Shown one piece after another: positions 7,857 to 16,954 of a stretch of DNA of 36,266 nt. The DNA is from Loigolactobacillus jiayinensis (GTDB taxonomy: Bacteria > Bacillota > Bacilli > Lactobacillales > Lactobacillaceae), in contig NZ_RHOF01000038.1 in assembly GCF_003946445.1 (NCBI RefSeq), positions 1-36,266 on the forward strand. Reading direction: 5' to 3'. Numbering within the stretch: position 1 is the stretch's first letter; each line of letters begins with the position of its first letter. A program made the translations under genes and the position numbers. Under the pieces are notes generated by a model, which saw only the letters and a program-made list of their open reading frames with translations, made no database searches and was not told the DNA's origin.

Positions 7857-9109
7857 AATCAAGGCGTAAATTATGGTCGATATTTGGGCCGGTGATCGTT
7901 GCCGCTGGTTTATTGATTCTATTATTTTCATTGCCACTGGGTTGGGGGCGTTTTAGTGAACAGACCGAAAAACAAGCAGCGGTCTCATTATCACCAAAAG
8001 TTTTCCGTGGGCAAAAAATTAAACAGCAAGCATTACAAAATGGGTACGTGCCTTTCTTTGGTTCATCAGAACTATCTCGGTTCGATGTCTTTAATCCAGC
8101 GGTTTTAGCGGCCAAGTATCGGCGCTCATACCGGCCCTTTTTATTGGGTGCTGCGGGGTCGCAATCATTGACTCATTATTTTATCATGCAAAATTTAGGT
8201 TCCCAGTTGCGCGGTAAGAAAGTTGTTTTCATTATTTCGCCACAATGGTTTACCAAACTGGGGCAACGGCCAGATGCGTTTGGTTTTTATTATTCGCCAT
8301 TGCAAACAATTGATTGGATCATTCATGCTAAAAATAATCCGGCCGATCGATATGCAGCTAAGCGGTTGCTCCAAATGCCATCTGGCCGATCTAGCCAAAC
8401 CACGGCCGCTGCATTGGAAAATATTGCTAACGGTCAATCAATTTCCCGGTTTCAAAAAACTGTTTTACGAGCTAAGGAGACCATGCTACGTAATGAAGAT
8501 ACTTTATTTTCCCATTTTCAAACTAATAAAAATTTAGCTAAAGTCCAAAAGAGTGAGAAAGTCTTACCAGCCCAGTATTCAACGCCGCAACTGCAGCGTT
8601 TAGCCACTAAAGTTGGACACCAGGCAACAAGTAATAATCAACTCGGCATCAAAAACTCGTTTTATACCAGACGATTAAGTGGTAATCATATGCAGGCGTT
8701 GCGCGACTCGCAGACTAACTTTGACTATCGTCAGTCACCTGAATATAGTGATTTTCAGTTGGTTCTAACGCAGTTTTCCCAGTGGCATGTTAGTGTTCAA
8801 TTTATTATTCCGCCAATCAATCAGCGTTGGGCTAATTATACGGGTCTATCGATGCCTATGATTCACCAAACTGATCAGAAAATTAAGTATCAGTTGCAAC
8901 AACAAGGCTTTAATCATGTGCTGGACCTAACTGATGATGGCAATGAAAAGTATTTTATGGAAGATACGATTCATTTAGGCTGGCGCGGCTGGTTAAGGGC
9001 TGATCAGGCCATCGATCCGTTCTTGACTAAGCAACAACCACAGCCAAAATATAATATCCAAAATAGATTCTTTACGAAAAAGTGGCAGACCAGCACCCAT
9101 ATTGAATAA
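7853..9109 (+). CDS. dltD: DltD, D-alanyl transferase of the dlt system
   Basis: 418 aa. It has an N-terminal membrane anchor (about 8-30) and an extracellular SGNH-like domain. [11 protein letters not shown] at about 68-78 holds the catalytic serine; the C-terminal [12 protein letters not shown] carries the D-x-x-H dyad. DltD transfers D-alanine to lipoteichoic acid on the outer face. Translation is coupled to dltC by a four-base overlap. A serine hydrolase follows 15 bp later. Confidence 0.96.
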   Translation: MKSRRKLWSIFGPVIVAAGLLILLFSLPLGWGRFSEQTEKQAAVSLSPKVFRGQKIKQQALQNGYVPFFGSSELSRFDVFNPAVLAAKYRRSYRPFLLGAAGSQSLTHYFIMQNLGSQLRGKKVVFIISPQWFTKLGQRPDAFGFYYSPLQTIDWIIHAKNNPADRYAAKRLLQMPSGRSSQTTAAALENIANGQSISRFQKTVLRAKETMLRNEDTLFSHFQTNKNLAKVQKSEKVLPAQYSTPQLQRLATKVGHQATSNNQLGIKNSFYTRRLSGNHMQALRDSQTNFDYRQSPEYSDFQLVLTQFSQWHVSVQFIIPPINQRWANYTGLSMPMIHQTDQKIKYQLQQQGFNHVLDLTDDGNEKYFMEDTIHLGWRGWLRADQAIDPFLTKQQPQPKYNIQNRFFTKKWQTSTHIE

Positions 9110-9124
9110 AAGGGGCTACTCACT

Positions 9125-10249
9125 ATGTTAAAACAATCGTGCCTACGCAAAATATTAGTGGTGGGTGGCGTCATTTTGTTGGGGTCAATGCTGCTAAAGT
9201 CTGCTACCAGAGCTACTAGTAAGCCGCACCAGATAATCGCACCGCCTAAAGTTGTTACTGCTAAGCAACAAGTTGATCCTAAATTTAAAAATAAGCTGGT
9301 TCCCACTTTAAAAAAGGACAATTATTCAGGTACCGCCATCATCTATCAAAACAGCCGGCGCGTCGCTAGCTATAATGCGGGCTACGCTGATTATTTAAGT
9401 CGTAGTAAAAATCAGCTTAATACTATGTACGAGATCGATTCAATTCAGAAATCGATCACCGGCGTGCTGGTTATGCAGCAAGTCACTCAGCATAAGTTAG
9501 CTTTGAGTGATCATTTAAGCATGTTTTATCCCGACGTTCCTGGCAGCCAAAATATTACGATTCGACAAATGTTAAATATGACGTCTGGCCTAGTACTGAC
9601 TGGCCCAGTTGGTCCCAATATGGCTGAATCTGATACGCAGATCATCCAAAGTGATATTTCTCGGGTCCATTATCTGGGCGTGATGAACGGTCATTGGGAT
9701 TATCAAGCTGTTAATTTTAATTTGTTATGTGGTATTTTGGAAAAAATAACGCGGCAAAGCTATCAGCAATTATTTACGACCCAGATCATTCATAAGCTAC
9801 ACTTGCGACACACCGCATTTGCCTATGCATTACCAAATAGTGCCGATAGCGCCACTGGTTATTCTGGGTTGATCAATACTAATCAAGCTAGTCCTTATGC
9901 TAAGCCTAGCGGAAGAAATCAAGCGATAGCTCGCGATGAGTTAGGTACCGGTCAAGTTTATATGAGCGCTGGTGATCTCTACCGTGTTATTAGCGCCATT
10001 TTGACGGGAAAGATAGTTTCAATCGCGTCACTGCAGCAACTATATCAAGGTGCCTCATATTCCAGTTACACGGCGGGATTTTATACGCACCCCAACGTTA
10101 AATCAGCTAACGGAGATGGTTATGGCTTTGAATCTTCCATCCACATTAGCCCTGATGGTAAAAATGCATTGATTCTACTGAGTAACTATCAAGAACCACT
10201 ATTTAAGACCAGAGATCTGGCCAATCAGTTTGATTATCTGTTATTTTAA
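9125..10249 (+). CDS. Membrane-anchored serine beta-lactamase-family hydrolase, possible DltE-like D-alanyl esterase
   Basis: 374 aa, start ATG 9125 behind AAAGGGGCT. An uncleaved signal/anchor (about 9-25) precedes an extracellular beta-lactamase/class C-like domain. The nucleophile motif is S106-I-Q-K109. The segment that normally reads YSN.NYxLLG is here Y193-Q-A195-VNFNLLCG, so the Asn of YxN is replaced by Ala. No clear KTG/HTG motif is visible. It sits 15 bp after dltD, probably in the same transcript. In Lactiplantibacillus plantarum the dlt locus also includes such a protein (DltE, formerly PbpX2), shown to remove D-alanine from lipoteichoic acid and lacking canonical carboxypeptidase motifs. 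The same role here is an inference from context and fold. Confidence 0.8.
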   Translation: MLKQSCLRKILVVGGVILLGSMLLKSATRATSKPHQIIAPPKVVTAKQQVDPKFKNKLVPTLKKDNYSGTAIIYQNSRRVASYNAGYADYLSRSKNQLNTMYEIDSIQKSITGVLVMQQVTQHKLALSDHLSMFYPDVPGSQNITIRQMLNMTSGLVLTGPVGPNMAESDTQIIQSDISRVHYLGVMNGHWDYQAVNFNLLCGILEKITRQSYQQLFTTQIIHKLHLRHTAFAYALPNSADSATGYSGLINTNQASPYAKPSGRNQAIARDELGTGQVYMSAGDLYRVISAILTGKIVSIASLQQLYQGASYSSYTAGFYTHPNVKSANGDGYGFESSIHISPDGKNALILLSNYQEPLFKTRDLANQFDYLLF

Positions 10250-10342
10250 TTAGCGTATGATTTCAAGTGTGCTTATAGCCTTAGGTATCCTAGTTAAAAT
10301 TCCACAATTAAATCGGATGACGTCACATTATAGGAGGCCAAT

Positions 10343-11614
10343 TTGACACAATTAAAACAGAATTGGGCAAACAATTTGCTTACTTTTAGTCGGCGGTTAA
10401 ACCAACATAAGTTTTACCAAATAATAATAACGTCATTAATGGCCGTTTTTCCTATCGCCGTTGTCGGTGCGTTTGTTGCATTGATCGATAAAACGATTTT
10501 TATACCAACTGGTTTTTTTGAACAGCTTTACCACGTTAGCAAATGGTTACCATTTTATTTACCCATCGGTAACTTTTGGGCCAGCTTAGCGATTTTACTC
10601 AATAATTTAGTAGTCAGTTGGTTGACCTTTTTAGTTGCTGCTAATGCGGCCAAGTCGAAGCAGCAAAACGCCTGGTTAGCAGGTATTATCAGCAGCACGC
10701 TTTTATGGCTCAGTAATCAGTCACTGTTCACTGAGCCCATCAAAAATGGCATGCTACAGCTAACGCTAAACTTTAATGGTTTGACGATCCGCGGTATTCT
10801 TGCAGCCATTGTGCTCGGCTTTTTCGTTAGTTGGTTTTTAGGACGTTATGCCCATCATCAGTTACTGGCAATAACGGGTCTGACTTTAGTGGCGGCTGCT
10901 ATGGCTGCCGGTTATCATGCGTTTATACCAAATAGTTTGGCCGAAACATTAGTGGCCTGGTTTGCTCAACTGACCGCCAACTGGGATAAAAATATTTTGC
11001 TACTGCTGTTGTTAGTTTTGATCAGTAATTTATTATTGATCGTCGGTGTTCCTGGGTCACTCAATCTGGCCGACGGTAATAATGATGCCATCTTTTCGGT
11101 ACAAAATTTAAATTATGCGCTGGAGAACCATCATTTAGCCAATGTTCCTTATCCGGTTAATCTACACGCAATCTATGACACGTATGCGTTTGTAGGCGGC
11201 AGTGGGATGATGCTAGCCCTGCTGATTGCAATTGTATGGCGCTCCCATAATCGCCGCACCCAACGGACGGCGGCAATCAGCTTTTTGCCCACCTTTTTCA
11301 ATTTGAATTCCCCAATCCTAATTGGGACACCAGTCCTATTCAATCCATTACTAGCGATTCCCTTCGTGGTTACACCGCTGGTGGCTTGTTTAGTGGCGTG
11401 GCTGTTTGTTAGTTTACATTTGATGCCAGCTGCCGTTTACCCAGTACCATTGACCACACCAGGTATTTTGAAGGGTTTTTTAGCCACAGGCGGTAATTGG
11501 GTTGCGTTATTGGTCAGTGGACTTAACCTAGCGCTAGCCACCTTGATTTATTTACCATTCGTAACGTTAAATGATAAATATAACCTAGTTAGTAAAGCTG
11601 GCGATTGGCGATGA
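10343..11614 (+). CDS. Orphan PTS EIIC-like (lactose/cellobiose type) membrane protein
   Basis: 423 aa, about ten membrane helices. The start is TTG 10343, set by TAGGAGG (10331-10337). The segment FFNLNSPILIGTPVLFNP (about 319-336) matches the EIIC signature usually written NINEPIxxGLPxxxNP, but the conserved Glu is Ser 323. In the diacetylchitobiose transporter ChbC the equivalent Glu contacts the sugar hydroxyl that is phosphorylated. No EIIA or EIIB gene is nearby. It may be a non-phosphorylating transporter or a protein of other function. Its stop overlaps the start of the following hydrolase (ATGA). Confidence 0.8.
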   Translation: MTQLKQNWANNLLTFSRRLNQHKFYQIIITSLMAVFPIAVVGAFVALIDKTIFIPTGFFEQLYHVSKWLPFYLPIGNFWASLAILLNNLVVSWLTFLVAANAAKSKQQNAWLAGIISSTLLWLSNQSLFTEPIKNGMLQLTLNFNGLTIRGILAAIVLGFFVSWFLGRYAHHQLLAITGLTLVAAAMAAGYHAFIPNSLAETLVAWFAQLTANWDKNILLLLLLVLISNLLLIVGVPGSLNLADGNNDAIFSVQNLNYALENHHLANVPYPVNLHAIYDTYAFVGGSGMMLALLIAIVWRSHNRRTQRTAAISFLPTFFNLNSPILIGTPVLFNPLLAIPFVVTPLVACLVAWLFVSLHLMPAAVYPVPLTTPGILKGFLATGGNWVALLVSGLNLALATLIYLPFVTLNDKYNLVSKAGDWR

Positions 11615-12468
11615 ATAAAAAAAAGCTCTGGTACGGGTTATTGGTTTTATTATTTACAGTGCTTATTGGCTGGTCCGGCTATCAATGGCAGAAAAAATCA
11701 ATTGATTTACAACAAATGCAGTTTCGTTCACCGATGGATCCCATTTTCTTAGTACCCGGTAGTTCAGCCAGTCAGAACCGGTTTGATTCACTAGTGACCT
11801 TACTAAATAAAAGCAGTTCGAAACGCAGCCTGTTAAAAGTGACGGTCCAAACTGATAATCAGTTGAAATTTAGTGGTCATCTCAAGCCGGGGGACAAACA
11901 TCCGCTGATCGTAGTCGGCTTCCAGAATAATGATGATGGCTATGTCAACATTAAACGCCAAGCAAAATGGTTTAGTATTGCTTATCGTGAACTAGCGAAG
12001 ACTTATCATTTTAACCATTTTTCTGCGATGGGCCATTCCAACGGTGGGCTGATCTTAACTTTTTTCTTGGAGCAATATTTGCCTAAGAACAATACGATCG
12101 ATCGATTAATGACCATTGCCTCGCCATTTAATTTGGAAAAAGAAACCACCAAAAAAACCGCGATGCTGAAAGATTTGATTGCCCATAAATCAGCTTTACC
12201 AAAAAAAATGCGAATCTATTCGATTGCTGGCACCGAAAATTATGAGGATGATGGGATTGTGCCGTTTGTCAGTGTTGATAGTGGTAAGTATATTTTTCAA
12301 AAACAAGTTGCCAGTTACACCGAGATCATCGTGACAGGTGCAAATGCGGATCATTCGAGTTTGCCGGAAAATCAGCAGATCGTTAATATTCTGCGCCAAT
12401 ATATTTTGCAAGAAGATATTTCAAAATCAGTGCGACAGCAAAACGAACAAACACTACCGACGCCTTAA
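11611..12468 (+). CDS. Membrane-anchored alpha/beta hydrolase (DUF915 family)
   Basis: 285 aa. ATG 11611 overlaps the upstream stop; TTG 11605 would add two residues. An N-terminal membrane helix (about 6-24) is followed by an extracellular alpha/beta-hydrolase domain: oxyanion region IFLVPGSSAS, nucleophile elbow GHSNGG, acid DDGIVP and catalytic His in NADHSSLPEN. This matches the DUF915 family of Gram-positive exported hydrolases, whose substrates are mostly unknown. Coupling to the EIIC-like gene suggests they act together, perhaps on an envelope glycolipid or an imported ester; this is speculation. Confidence 0.82.
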   Translation: MNKKKLWYGLLVLLFTVLIGWSGYQWQKKSIDLQQMQFRSPMDPIFLVPGSSASQNRFDSLVTLLNKSSSKRSLLKVTVQTDNQLKFSGHLKPGDKHPLIVVGFQNNDDGYVNIKRQAKWFSIAYRELAKTYHFNHFSAMGHSNGGLILTFFLEQYLPKNNTIDRLMTIASPFNLEKETTKKTAMLKDLIAHKSALPKKMRIYSIAGTENYEDDGIVPFVSVDSGKYIFQKQVASYTEIIVTGANADHSSLPENQQIVNILRQYILQEDISKSVRQQNEQTLPTP

Positions 12469-12477
12469 AATACAGTT

Positions 12478-12505
12478 AAAGTCCCTTGATCAGTGGGGGC
12501 TTTTT
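12478..12505 (+). terminator. Rho-independent terminator
   Basis: The stem AAAGTCCC (12478-12485) / GGGGCTTT (12496-12503, one G-T pair) and T run lie nine bases after the hydrolase stop. Confidence 0.8.
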
Positions 12506-12532
12506 GTGGACCATCAATGAATTAGTGTATCT

Positions 12533-12561
12533 TTGCCACCCCCAACTAAAAGCAGTAAAAT
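12533..12561 (+). promoter_or_regulatory. Candidate promoter of the dipeptidase gene
   Basis: TTGCCA (12533-12538), a 17-bp spacer, and TAAAAT (12556-12561), about 38 bp before the start codon. Confidence 0.6.
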
Positions 12562-12599
12562 AAGAAAGAACACAATAGTTAGAATAAGGGGATATTTAA

Positions 12600-14024
12600 A
12601 TGGAACAACATGAACGTGCGTGTACGTCGATTTTAGTCGGCAAGAATGCTAGCTTAGATGGTTCAACACTGATTGCGCGTAACGACGATACTTTTTTGCC
12701 GAACACACCGCAGCGCTTTTTAGTTCATCCCGCTGTTAAAGGCCAGAAAAAAACGCTGACGTCTTATTTAAATGGTTTCAAGGCTGAATTGCCAGCTGAT
12801 GCTTATCGTTATCAGGCCGTTCCTAACGTTGACCTGAATAAGGAAGGCGTGTACGACGAAAGTGGTTTTAACGAAAAAAATGTAGCGATGAGCGCTACTG
12901 AAAGCACGTATGGTAGTGAACGGACTTTGGCGTATGATCCATTGGTGGTGGATGGTATGGACGAAGATACGATGCAAACGATGGTGTTACCTTACATTGA
13001 TTCCGCAGTTGATGGCGTTAAACGCTTAGGCGCATTGATCAAGGAATTCGGCTCACCAGCTGGCAACAGTGTGCTGTTTAGTGATAAGGACGATGTCTGG
13101 TACATGGAAATCGTTACTGGCCATTTATGGGTGGCGCAACGGATTCCTGACGATGCTTACGCAGTGGCCGCTAACCAAGTGGCAATCCAACAAGTTGATT
13201 TCAATGATCCAGCTAACTTTATGTGGGCTGATGGCATTCAAGAATTTGTTGAAAGTCATCATTTGAATCCTGACAAAACTGGCTGGAACTTCCGCCATAT
13301 TTTTGGGACTGACACGGAAAAAGATCGCCATTACAATACACCGCGTGTTTGGTTTGCGCAGCGTTACTTTAATCCGGAAATCGAACAAGATCCTGAAAGC
13401 TCTGAATTGCCATTTATTTGTCACACTGATCGTAAAATTGGTGTCGAGGATATTGAATATATTCTTGGCTCGCATTACAATGAAACTGAATTTGATCCAT
13501 TGGGTCATGGCAGCGACGCCGATAAGTATCGCTACCGGCCAATTGGTTTGAATCGCACACAAAATTCCCATGTCTTGCAAATTCGCAACGATGTGCCGAC
13601 AGAACAGGCGGCAATTATGTGGATGTCATTTGGATACCCTGCGTTCACGCCGTACGTGCCATTTTACGGTAACAGCACCGACACGGATCCAAGCTACAGC
13701 GAGACGCCGTTGAAGTTTGACTTCAAGAGTGCTTATTGGATGTACCGTGCCGTATCTGTTTTAGTGGAAAGCTACCACAGCAAGTTTGCTGAGGCTAACA
13801 ATGCTTACTTAAAGGACGCACGTGAACAACAGCGGCGCCTGATTGCTGCAACTGACGCTGCTGCAGCTAAATTAAGTGGCACGGCGTTGACTGACTATTT
13901 GACTGAACAAAATCACGCCATGGTCGCAGATATGCGCCAGCGCACGATGGATTTCTTTGGCGAATTAATTGTCGCCGGGCTGGATCTATCTAAGCTGACC
14001 TTTAATATTGATAAGAATCTATAG
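12600..14024 (+). CDS. pepD: C69-family dipeptidase (PepD)
   Basis: 474 aa, the usual length of lactobacillar PepD. Start ATG 12600 behind AAGGGG. The N-terminus MEQHERACTSILVGKNAS.DGST places Cys 8 as the Ntn-hydrolase nucleophile after a seven-residue propeptide, with IARNDD following. Members are cytoplasmic broad-range dipeptidases that finish peptide breakdown for amino-acid supply. It is a single-gene unit with its own candidate promoter and terminator. Confidence 0.95.
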   Translation: MEQHERACTSILVGKNASLDGSTLIARNDDTFLPNTPQRFLVHPAVKGQKKTLTSYLNGFKAELPADAYRYQAVPNVDLNKEGVYDESGFNEKNVAMSATESTYGSERTLAYDPLVVDGMDEDTMQTMVLPYIDSAVDGVKRLGALIKEFGSPAGNSVLFSDKDDVWYMEIVTGHLWVAQRIPDDAYAVAANQVAIQQVDFNDPANFMWADGIQEFVESHHLNPDKTGWNFRHIFGTDTEKDRHYNTPRVWFAQRYFNPEIEQDPESSELPFICHTDRKIGVEDIEYILGSHYNETEFDPLGHGSDADKYRYRPIGLNRTQNSHVLQIRNDVPTEQAAIMWMSFGYPAFTPYVPFYGNSTDTDPSYSETPLKFDFKSAYWMYRAVSVLVESYHSKFAEANNAYLKDAREQQRRLIAATDAAAAKLSGTALTDYLTEQNHAMVADMRQRTMDFFGELIVAGLDLSKLTFNIDKNL

Positions 14025-14032
14025 GTTGAAAG

Positions 14033-14057
14033 GAGTCGCAGGTTGCGGCTCTTTTTT
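14033..14057 (+). terminator. Rho-independent terminator after pepD
   Basis: The eight-base-pair stem GAGTCGCA (14033-14040) / TGCGGCTC (14044-14051), loop GGT, is followed by six T. Confidence 0.92.
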
Positions 14058-14067
14058 GTTGCATTTT

Positions 14068-14105
14068 TGTAAGCGCTTGAAAAAAGTCGTTACTTCCATT
14101 AGAAT
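14068..14105 (+). promoter_or_regulatory. ackA promoter overlapped by a cre-like (CcpA) site
   Basis: TTGAAA (14077-14082), 17-bp spacer, TAGAAT (14100-14105). A cre-like sequence TGTAAGCGCTTGAA (14068-14081) shares five bases with the -35 box. ackA is a CcpA target in other Firmicutes. Overlap with the -35 box would favour repression, unlike the upstream activating site of Bacillus subtilis ackA. Confidence 0.7.
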
Positions 14106-14168
14106 TAGGCGTATGGTCTGTGCACATGTAGCACGGCAAGATCACGAAGATAGATGGAGGAAATTCGT

Positions 14169-15374
14169 ATGGCAAAAGTATTGGCAATCAACGCAGGCAG
14201 CTCAACGCTTAAATGGAAGTTATTTGAGATGCCGGCGGAAACCGTGGTAGCATCAGGGATGATCGATCGGCTAGGGCTTAGCGATTCGGTGTTCACGGCT
14301 AAATATGGCGACGGCAAAAAATTTAAATTGACCCGCGATATCGAAACACATGATTTAGCGGCAACGTTATTATTAGAAGAGTTAAAGGATCTTGGTATCA
14401 TCGACCATTTTGAAGAAATCACAGGGATCGGCCATCGTGTTGTAGCTGGTGGCGAAGATTTCAAGGATTCCGTAGTTATCACTGAGCAAACGTTGGCGCG
14501 CATCGAAGCACTAGCCGAATACGCACCGCTACATAATCCAACCCAGGCGTACTATATTCGCGTGTTCCAAAAGTTACTACCACGCGTGCTGCAGGTTGCT
14601 GTTTTTGATACATCATTGTTTGCGGCGATGCCAAAGGAAAATTTCTTATACAGTATTCCTTACGAATATTATCAAAAATATGGTGCCCGCAAATATGGCG
14701 CACATGGCACTAGCCATCGCTATGTTTCAGAGCGAGCGGCGCAACTACTAGGTAAGCCATTAAGCGAGTTAAAATTGATCACGTTACATTTGGGCAGTGG
14801 TTCATCGATCACAGCCTTCGACCAGGGTCAAGCGGTCGATACTTCGATGGGCTTTACGCCATTGGCGGGGATCACCATGGCAACGCGTTCCGGCGACATC
14901 GATGTTTCGCTATTGCCTTATTTGATGCATAAATTGCACCTTACAGATATGGCAGAAATGATCGATATCTTAAATAATAAGTCGGGCTTGCTAGGCCTGT
15001 CACAGCTATCACCAGATCAACGTGATTTAGAAGACGCAGCAGATACTAATAAATTAGCGCAACAGGCGTTGGCTATTTTCATCAACCGAGTGGTTAAATA
15101 CGTGGGTTCATATGTAGCCACGATGAATGGACTTGATGCAATTATCTTCACTGCCGGCAGCGGTGAAAATGGGATTGCGCTGCGCGAAAATATCGCGGCG
15201 CAACTACATTATTTTGGCGTCAAGTTAGATCCAGAAAAGAATCATGTCCGCGGTAAGGAGCGCGATATTAGCGCGGCCGATGCGACAGTTAAAACGTTGT
15301 TGATCCCAACTAATGAGGAATTAATGATTGTCCGTGATGTGATGCGTTTAGGTCATAATGATACGGCCTTATAA
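14169..15374 (+). CDS. ackA: Acetate kinase
   Basis: 401 aa. Start ATG 14169 behind GGAGGAAA (14156-14163); an extension to 14154 is possible but lacks a ribosome site. ASKHA-fold signatures are present: VLAINAGSSTLKWKLF at the N-terminus, GIGHRVVAGGE, VFDTSLFAAMP, GAHGTSHRYV, TLHLGSGSSI, DTSMGFTPLAG and FTAGSGENG. It converts acetyl phosphate and ADP to acetate and ATP, the ATP-yielding step of heterofermentative and pyruvate metabolism. It is monocistronic, with its own promoter and terminator. Confidence 0.97.
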   Translation: MAKVLAINAGSSTLKWKLFEMPAETVVASGMIDRLGLSDSVFTAKYGDGKKFKLTRDIETHDLAATLLLEELKDLGIIDHFEEITGIGHRVVAGGEDFKDSVVITEQTLARIEALAEYAPLHNPTQAYYIRVFQKLLPRVLQVAVFDTSLFAAMPKENFLYSIPYEYYQKYGARKYGAHGTSHRYVSERAAQLLGKPLSELKLITLHLGSGSSITAFDQGQAVDTSMGFTPLAGITMATRSGDIDVSLLPYLMHKLHLTDMAEMIDILNNKSGLLGLSQLSPDQRDLEDAADTNKLAQQALAIFINRVVKYVGSYVATMNGLDAIIFTAGSGENGIALRENIAAQLHYFGVKLDPEKNHVRGKERDISAADATVKTLLIPTNEELMIVRDVMRLGHNDTAL

Positions 15375-15382
15375 ACTGATTG

Positions 15383-15413
15383 GAATCGTACTTTTTAAGT
15401 GCGATTCTTTTTT
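15383..15413 (+). terminator. Rho-independent terminator after ackA
   Basis: GAATCG (15383-15388) pairs with CGATTC (15402-15407), extended by TACTT/AAGTG pairing, followed by a T-rich tract. Confidence 0.9.
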
Positions 15414-15503
15414 ATGGCATTAAACCTAACATTTAATTGGAAGACTAATAAGCATGATCTGGTGCACAATTTAGCGATTTGTGGCAGTTCAAAGCCAACA
15501 TGA

Positions 15504-15517
15504 TAAAGGCGCTTTCA
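15504..15517 (+). promoter_or_regulatory. cre-like sequence upstream of the ammonium transporter
   Basis: TAAAGGCGCTTTCA differs at two positions from the palindromic cre TGAAAGCGCTTTCA. It lies about 50 bp upstream of the candidate amt -10 box. Apart from this, the 15414-15568 interval shows no gene or other clear signal. Confidence 0.35.
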
Positions 15518-15568
15518 CAACTAAATTTTAGATTAAGCGACCAACCCACTATTAAAAATTAAATTCAA

Positions 15569-15585
15569 TGTTATAATTTCTAACA
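15569..15585 (+). promoter_or_regulatory. GlnR box overlapping the amt -10 region
   Basis: TGTTATAATTTCTAACA is a perfect match to the GlnR/TnrA consensus TGTNA-N7-TNACA. It contains a consensus -10 box TATAAT (15572-15577), so binding would block transcription under nitrogen excess. A convincing -35 is not visible. Confidence 0.85.
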
Positions 15586-15623
15586 TTAAGCTAATGCAAT
15601 TTTAATGAAGCGGGGGAAATCTA

Positions 15624-16922
15624 ATGAACACAGCGAATACAGCTTTTATCTTAGTTGCCAGTATTTTGGTTTTGTTTATGACACCAGGCTTGGCTTTTTT
15701 CTATGGCGGTTTGGTGTCGCGGCGTAATGTGGTCAATACTATGTTGTCAGTGTTCTTTATTTGCGGTATTGCCATTTTAATGTGGGTTGCGATCGGCTAT
15801 GAATTGGCTTTTAATGGCAATATTGGTGGCGTGATCGGCACTGTGCATCATTTCTTCCTGACTAATTTGAATCTGGGGCACGTGATGGCGAATGGCTTGC
15901 CGACTGGCGTGTACTTATTATTTCAAATGATGTTTGCCATCATTACGCCAGCGTTGTTTGTCGGCGCGGTAGTTGGTCGAATTCGGTTTAAATTCTTACT
16001 GTGGTTTATCGTGTTGTGGTCGGTGTTGCTCTACTATCCGATGGTGCATATGGTGTGGAGCGCGCATGGGATTTTGGCACATATTGGGATGATCGATTTT
16101 GCTGGTGGCACGGTAGTTCATATCAATGCTGGTATCACAGCTTTTGTTTTATCCGCTTTTCTTGGCAAACGGCACAATTATGGGCAGGAACTGCAGCATT
16201 ACAATTTACCCTGGGTGTTGCTTGGCACGACAATTTTGTGGATCGGCTGGTACGGCTTTAACGCTGGTAGCGCGCTGGCCATCAATTCGATCGCGCTGCA
16301 AGCGGCGCTGACGACAACTGTTGCCACCGCGACTTCGATGATTGCGTGGATGGTGCTGGATATTTGGTTGGTTGGTAAACCAACGTTGGTCGGTGTTTGT
16401 ACAGGAACGTTATGTGGGTTAGTTGGGATCACACCTGGTGCTGGCTACGTCACGTTAGCGGGTGCGTTTTGGATCGGCGTTTTAGCGGTAGCGGCCAGCT
16501 ATAGTTTCATCACGCTACTGAAGCCACGGATTGGCGTTGATGACGCGCTGGATGCATTTGGCTGTCACGGGGTCAGCGGTATTATGGGCAGCATTGTCAC
16601 CGGCTTATTTGCCACTAAATCAGTTAATGCTAAAATTCCAGAGAACGGCTTATTTTATGGTGGCGGCTTTAAATTAATTGGTGCGCAGCTATTAGGGACT
16701 GTGCTGACGATTGCATTTGTCGCGGTGCTGTGCGTGATTTTAATCAGCGTATTGCGGCTTGTGGTACCGATGCGGGTCAACGCTACTGAAGAAGATATGG
16801 GCTTGGATCAAGGCGAACATGGAGAAAGCGTCGATTATATCGTCAAAGGAGATCGCGAAATTCTGAATTATCAAACTGAATTTAAAGGCCAAATGGCACG
16901 GCTGCAGCAACATCACAAATAA
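15624..16922 (+). CDS. amt: Ammonium transporter (Amt family)
   Basis: 432 aa, about eleven membrane helices. Start ATG 15624 behind CGGGGGAAA. Family signatures are present: FFYGGLVSRRNVVNTM near the N-terminus, DFAGGTVVHINAGI (first pore histidine), WIGWYGFNAGSA, and DALDAFGCHGVSGIMGSIVTGLFA (second pore histidine). The C-terminal cytoplasmic tail (MGLDQGEHGESVDY) is of the kind that contacts PII. No glnK/PII gene is adjacent, unlike the common amt-glnK pairing. The GlnR box upstream supports nitrogen control. Confidence 0.96.
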   Translation: MNTANTAFILVASILVLFMTPGLAFFYGGLVSRRNVVNTMLSVFFICGIAILMWVAIGYELAFNGNIGGVIGTVHHFFLTNLNLGHVMANGLPTGVYLLFQMMFAIITPALFVGAVVGRIRFKFLLWFIVLWSVLLYYPMVHMVWSAHGILAHIGMIDFAGGTVVHINAGITAFVLSAFLGKRHNYGQELQHYNLPWVLLGTTILWIGWYGFNAGSALAINSIALQAALTTTVATATSMIAWMVLDIWLVGKPTLVGVCTGTLCGLVGITPGAGYVTLAGAFWIGVLAVAASYSFITLLKPRIGVDDALDAFGCHGVSGIMGSIVTGLFATKSVNAKIPENGLFYGGGFKLIGAQLLGTVLTIAFVAVLCVILISVLRLVVPMRVNATEEDMGLDQGEHGESVDYIVKGDREILNYQTEFKGQMARLQQHHK

Positions 16923-16954
16923 GGTAGAATAGGTGTAAAAAGAAGGTTACCGCC

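Noticed and set aside
13125-13580. 151-codon minus-strand ORF within pepD
   Set aside because: Antisense of the dipeptidase gene, with no ribosome site or recognisable domain.
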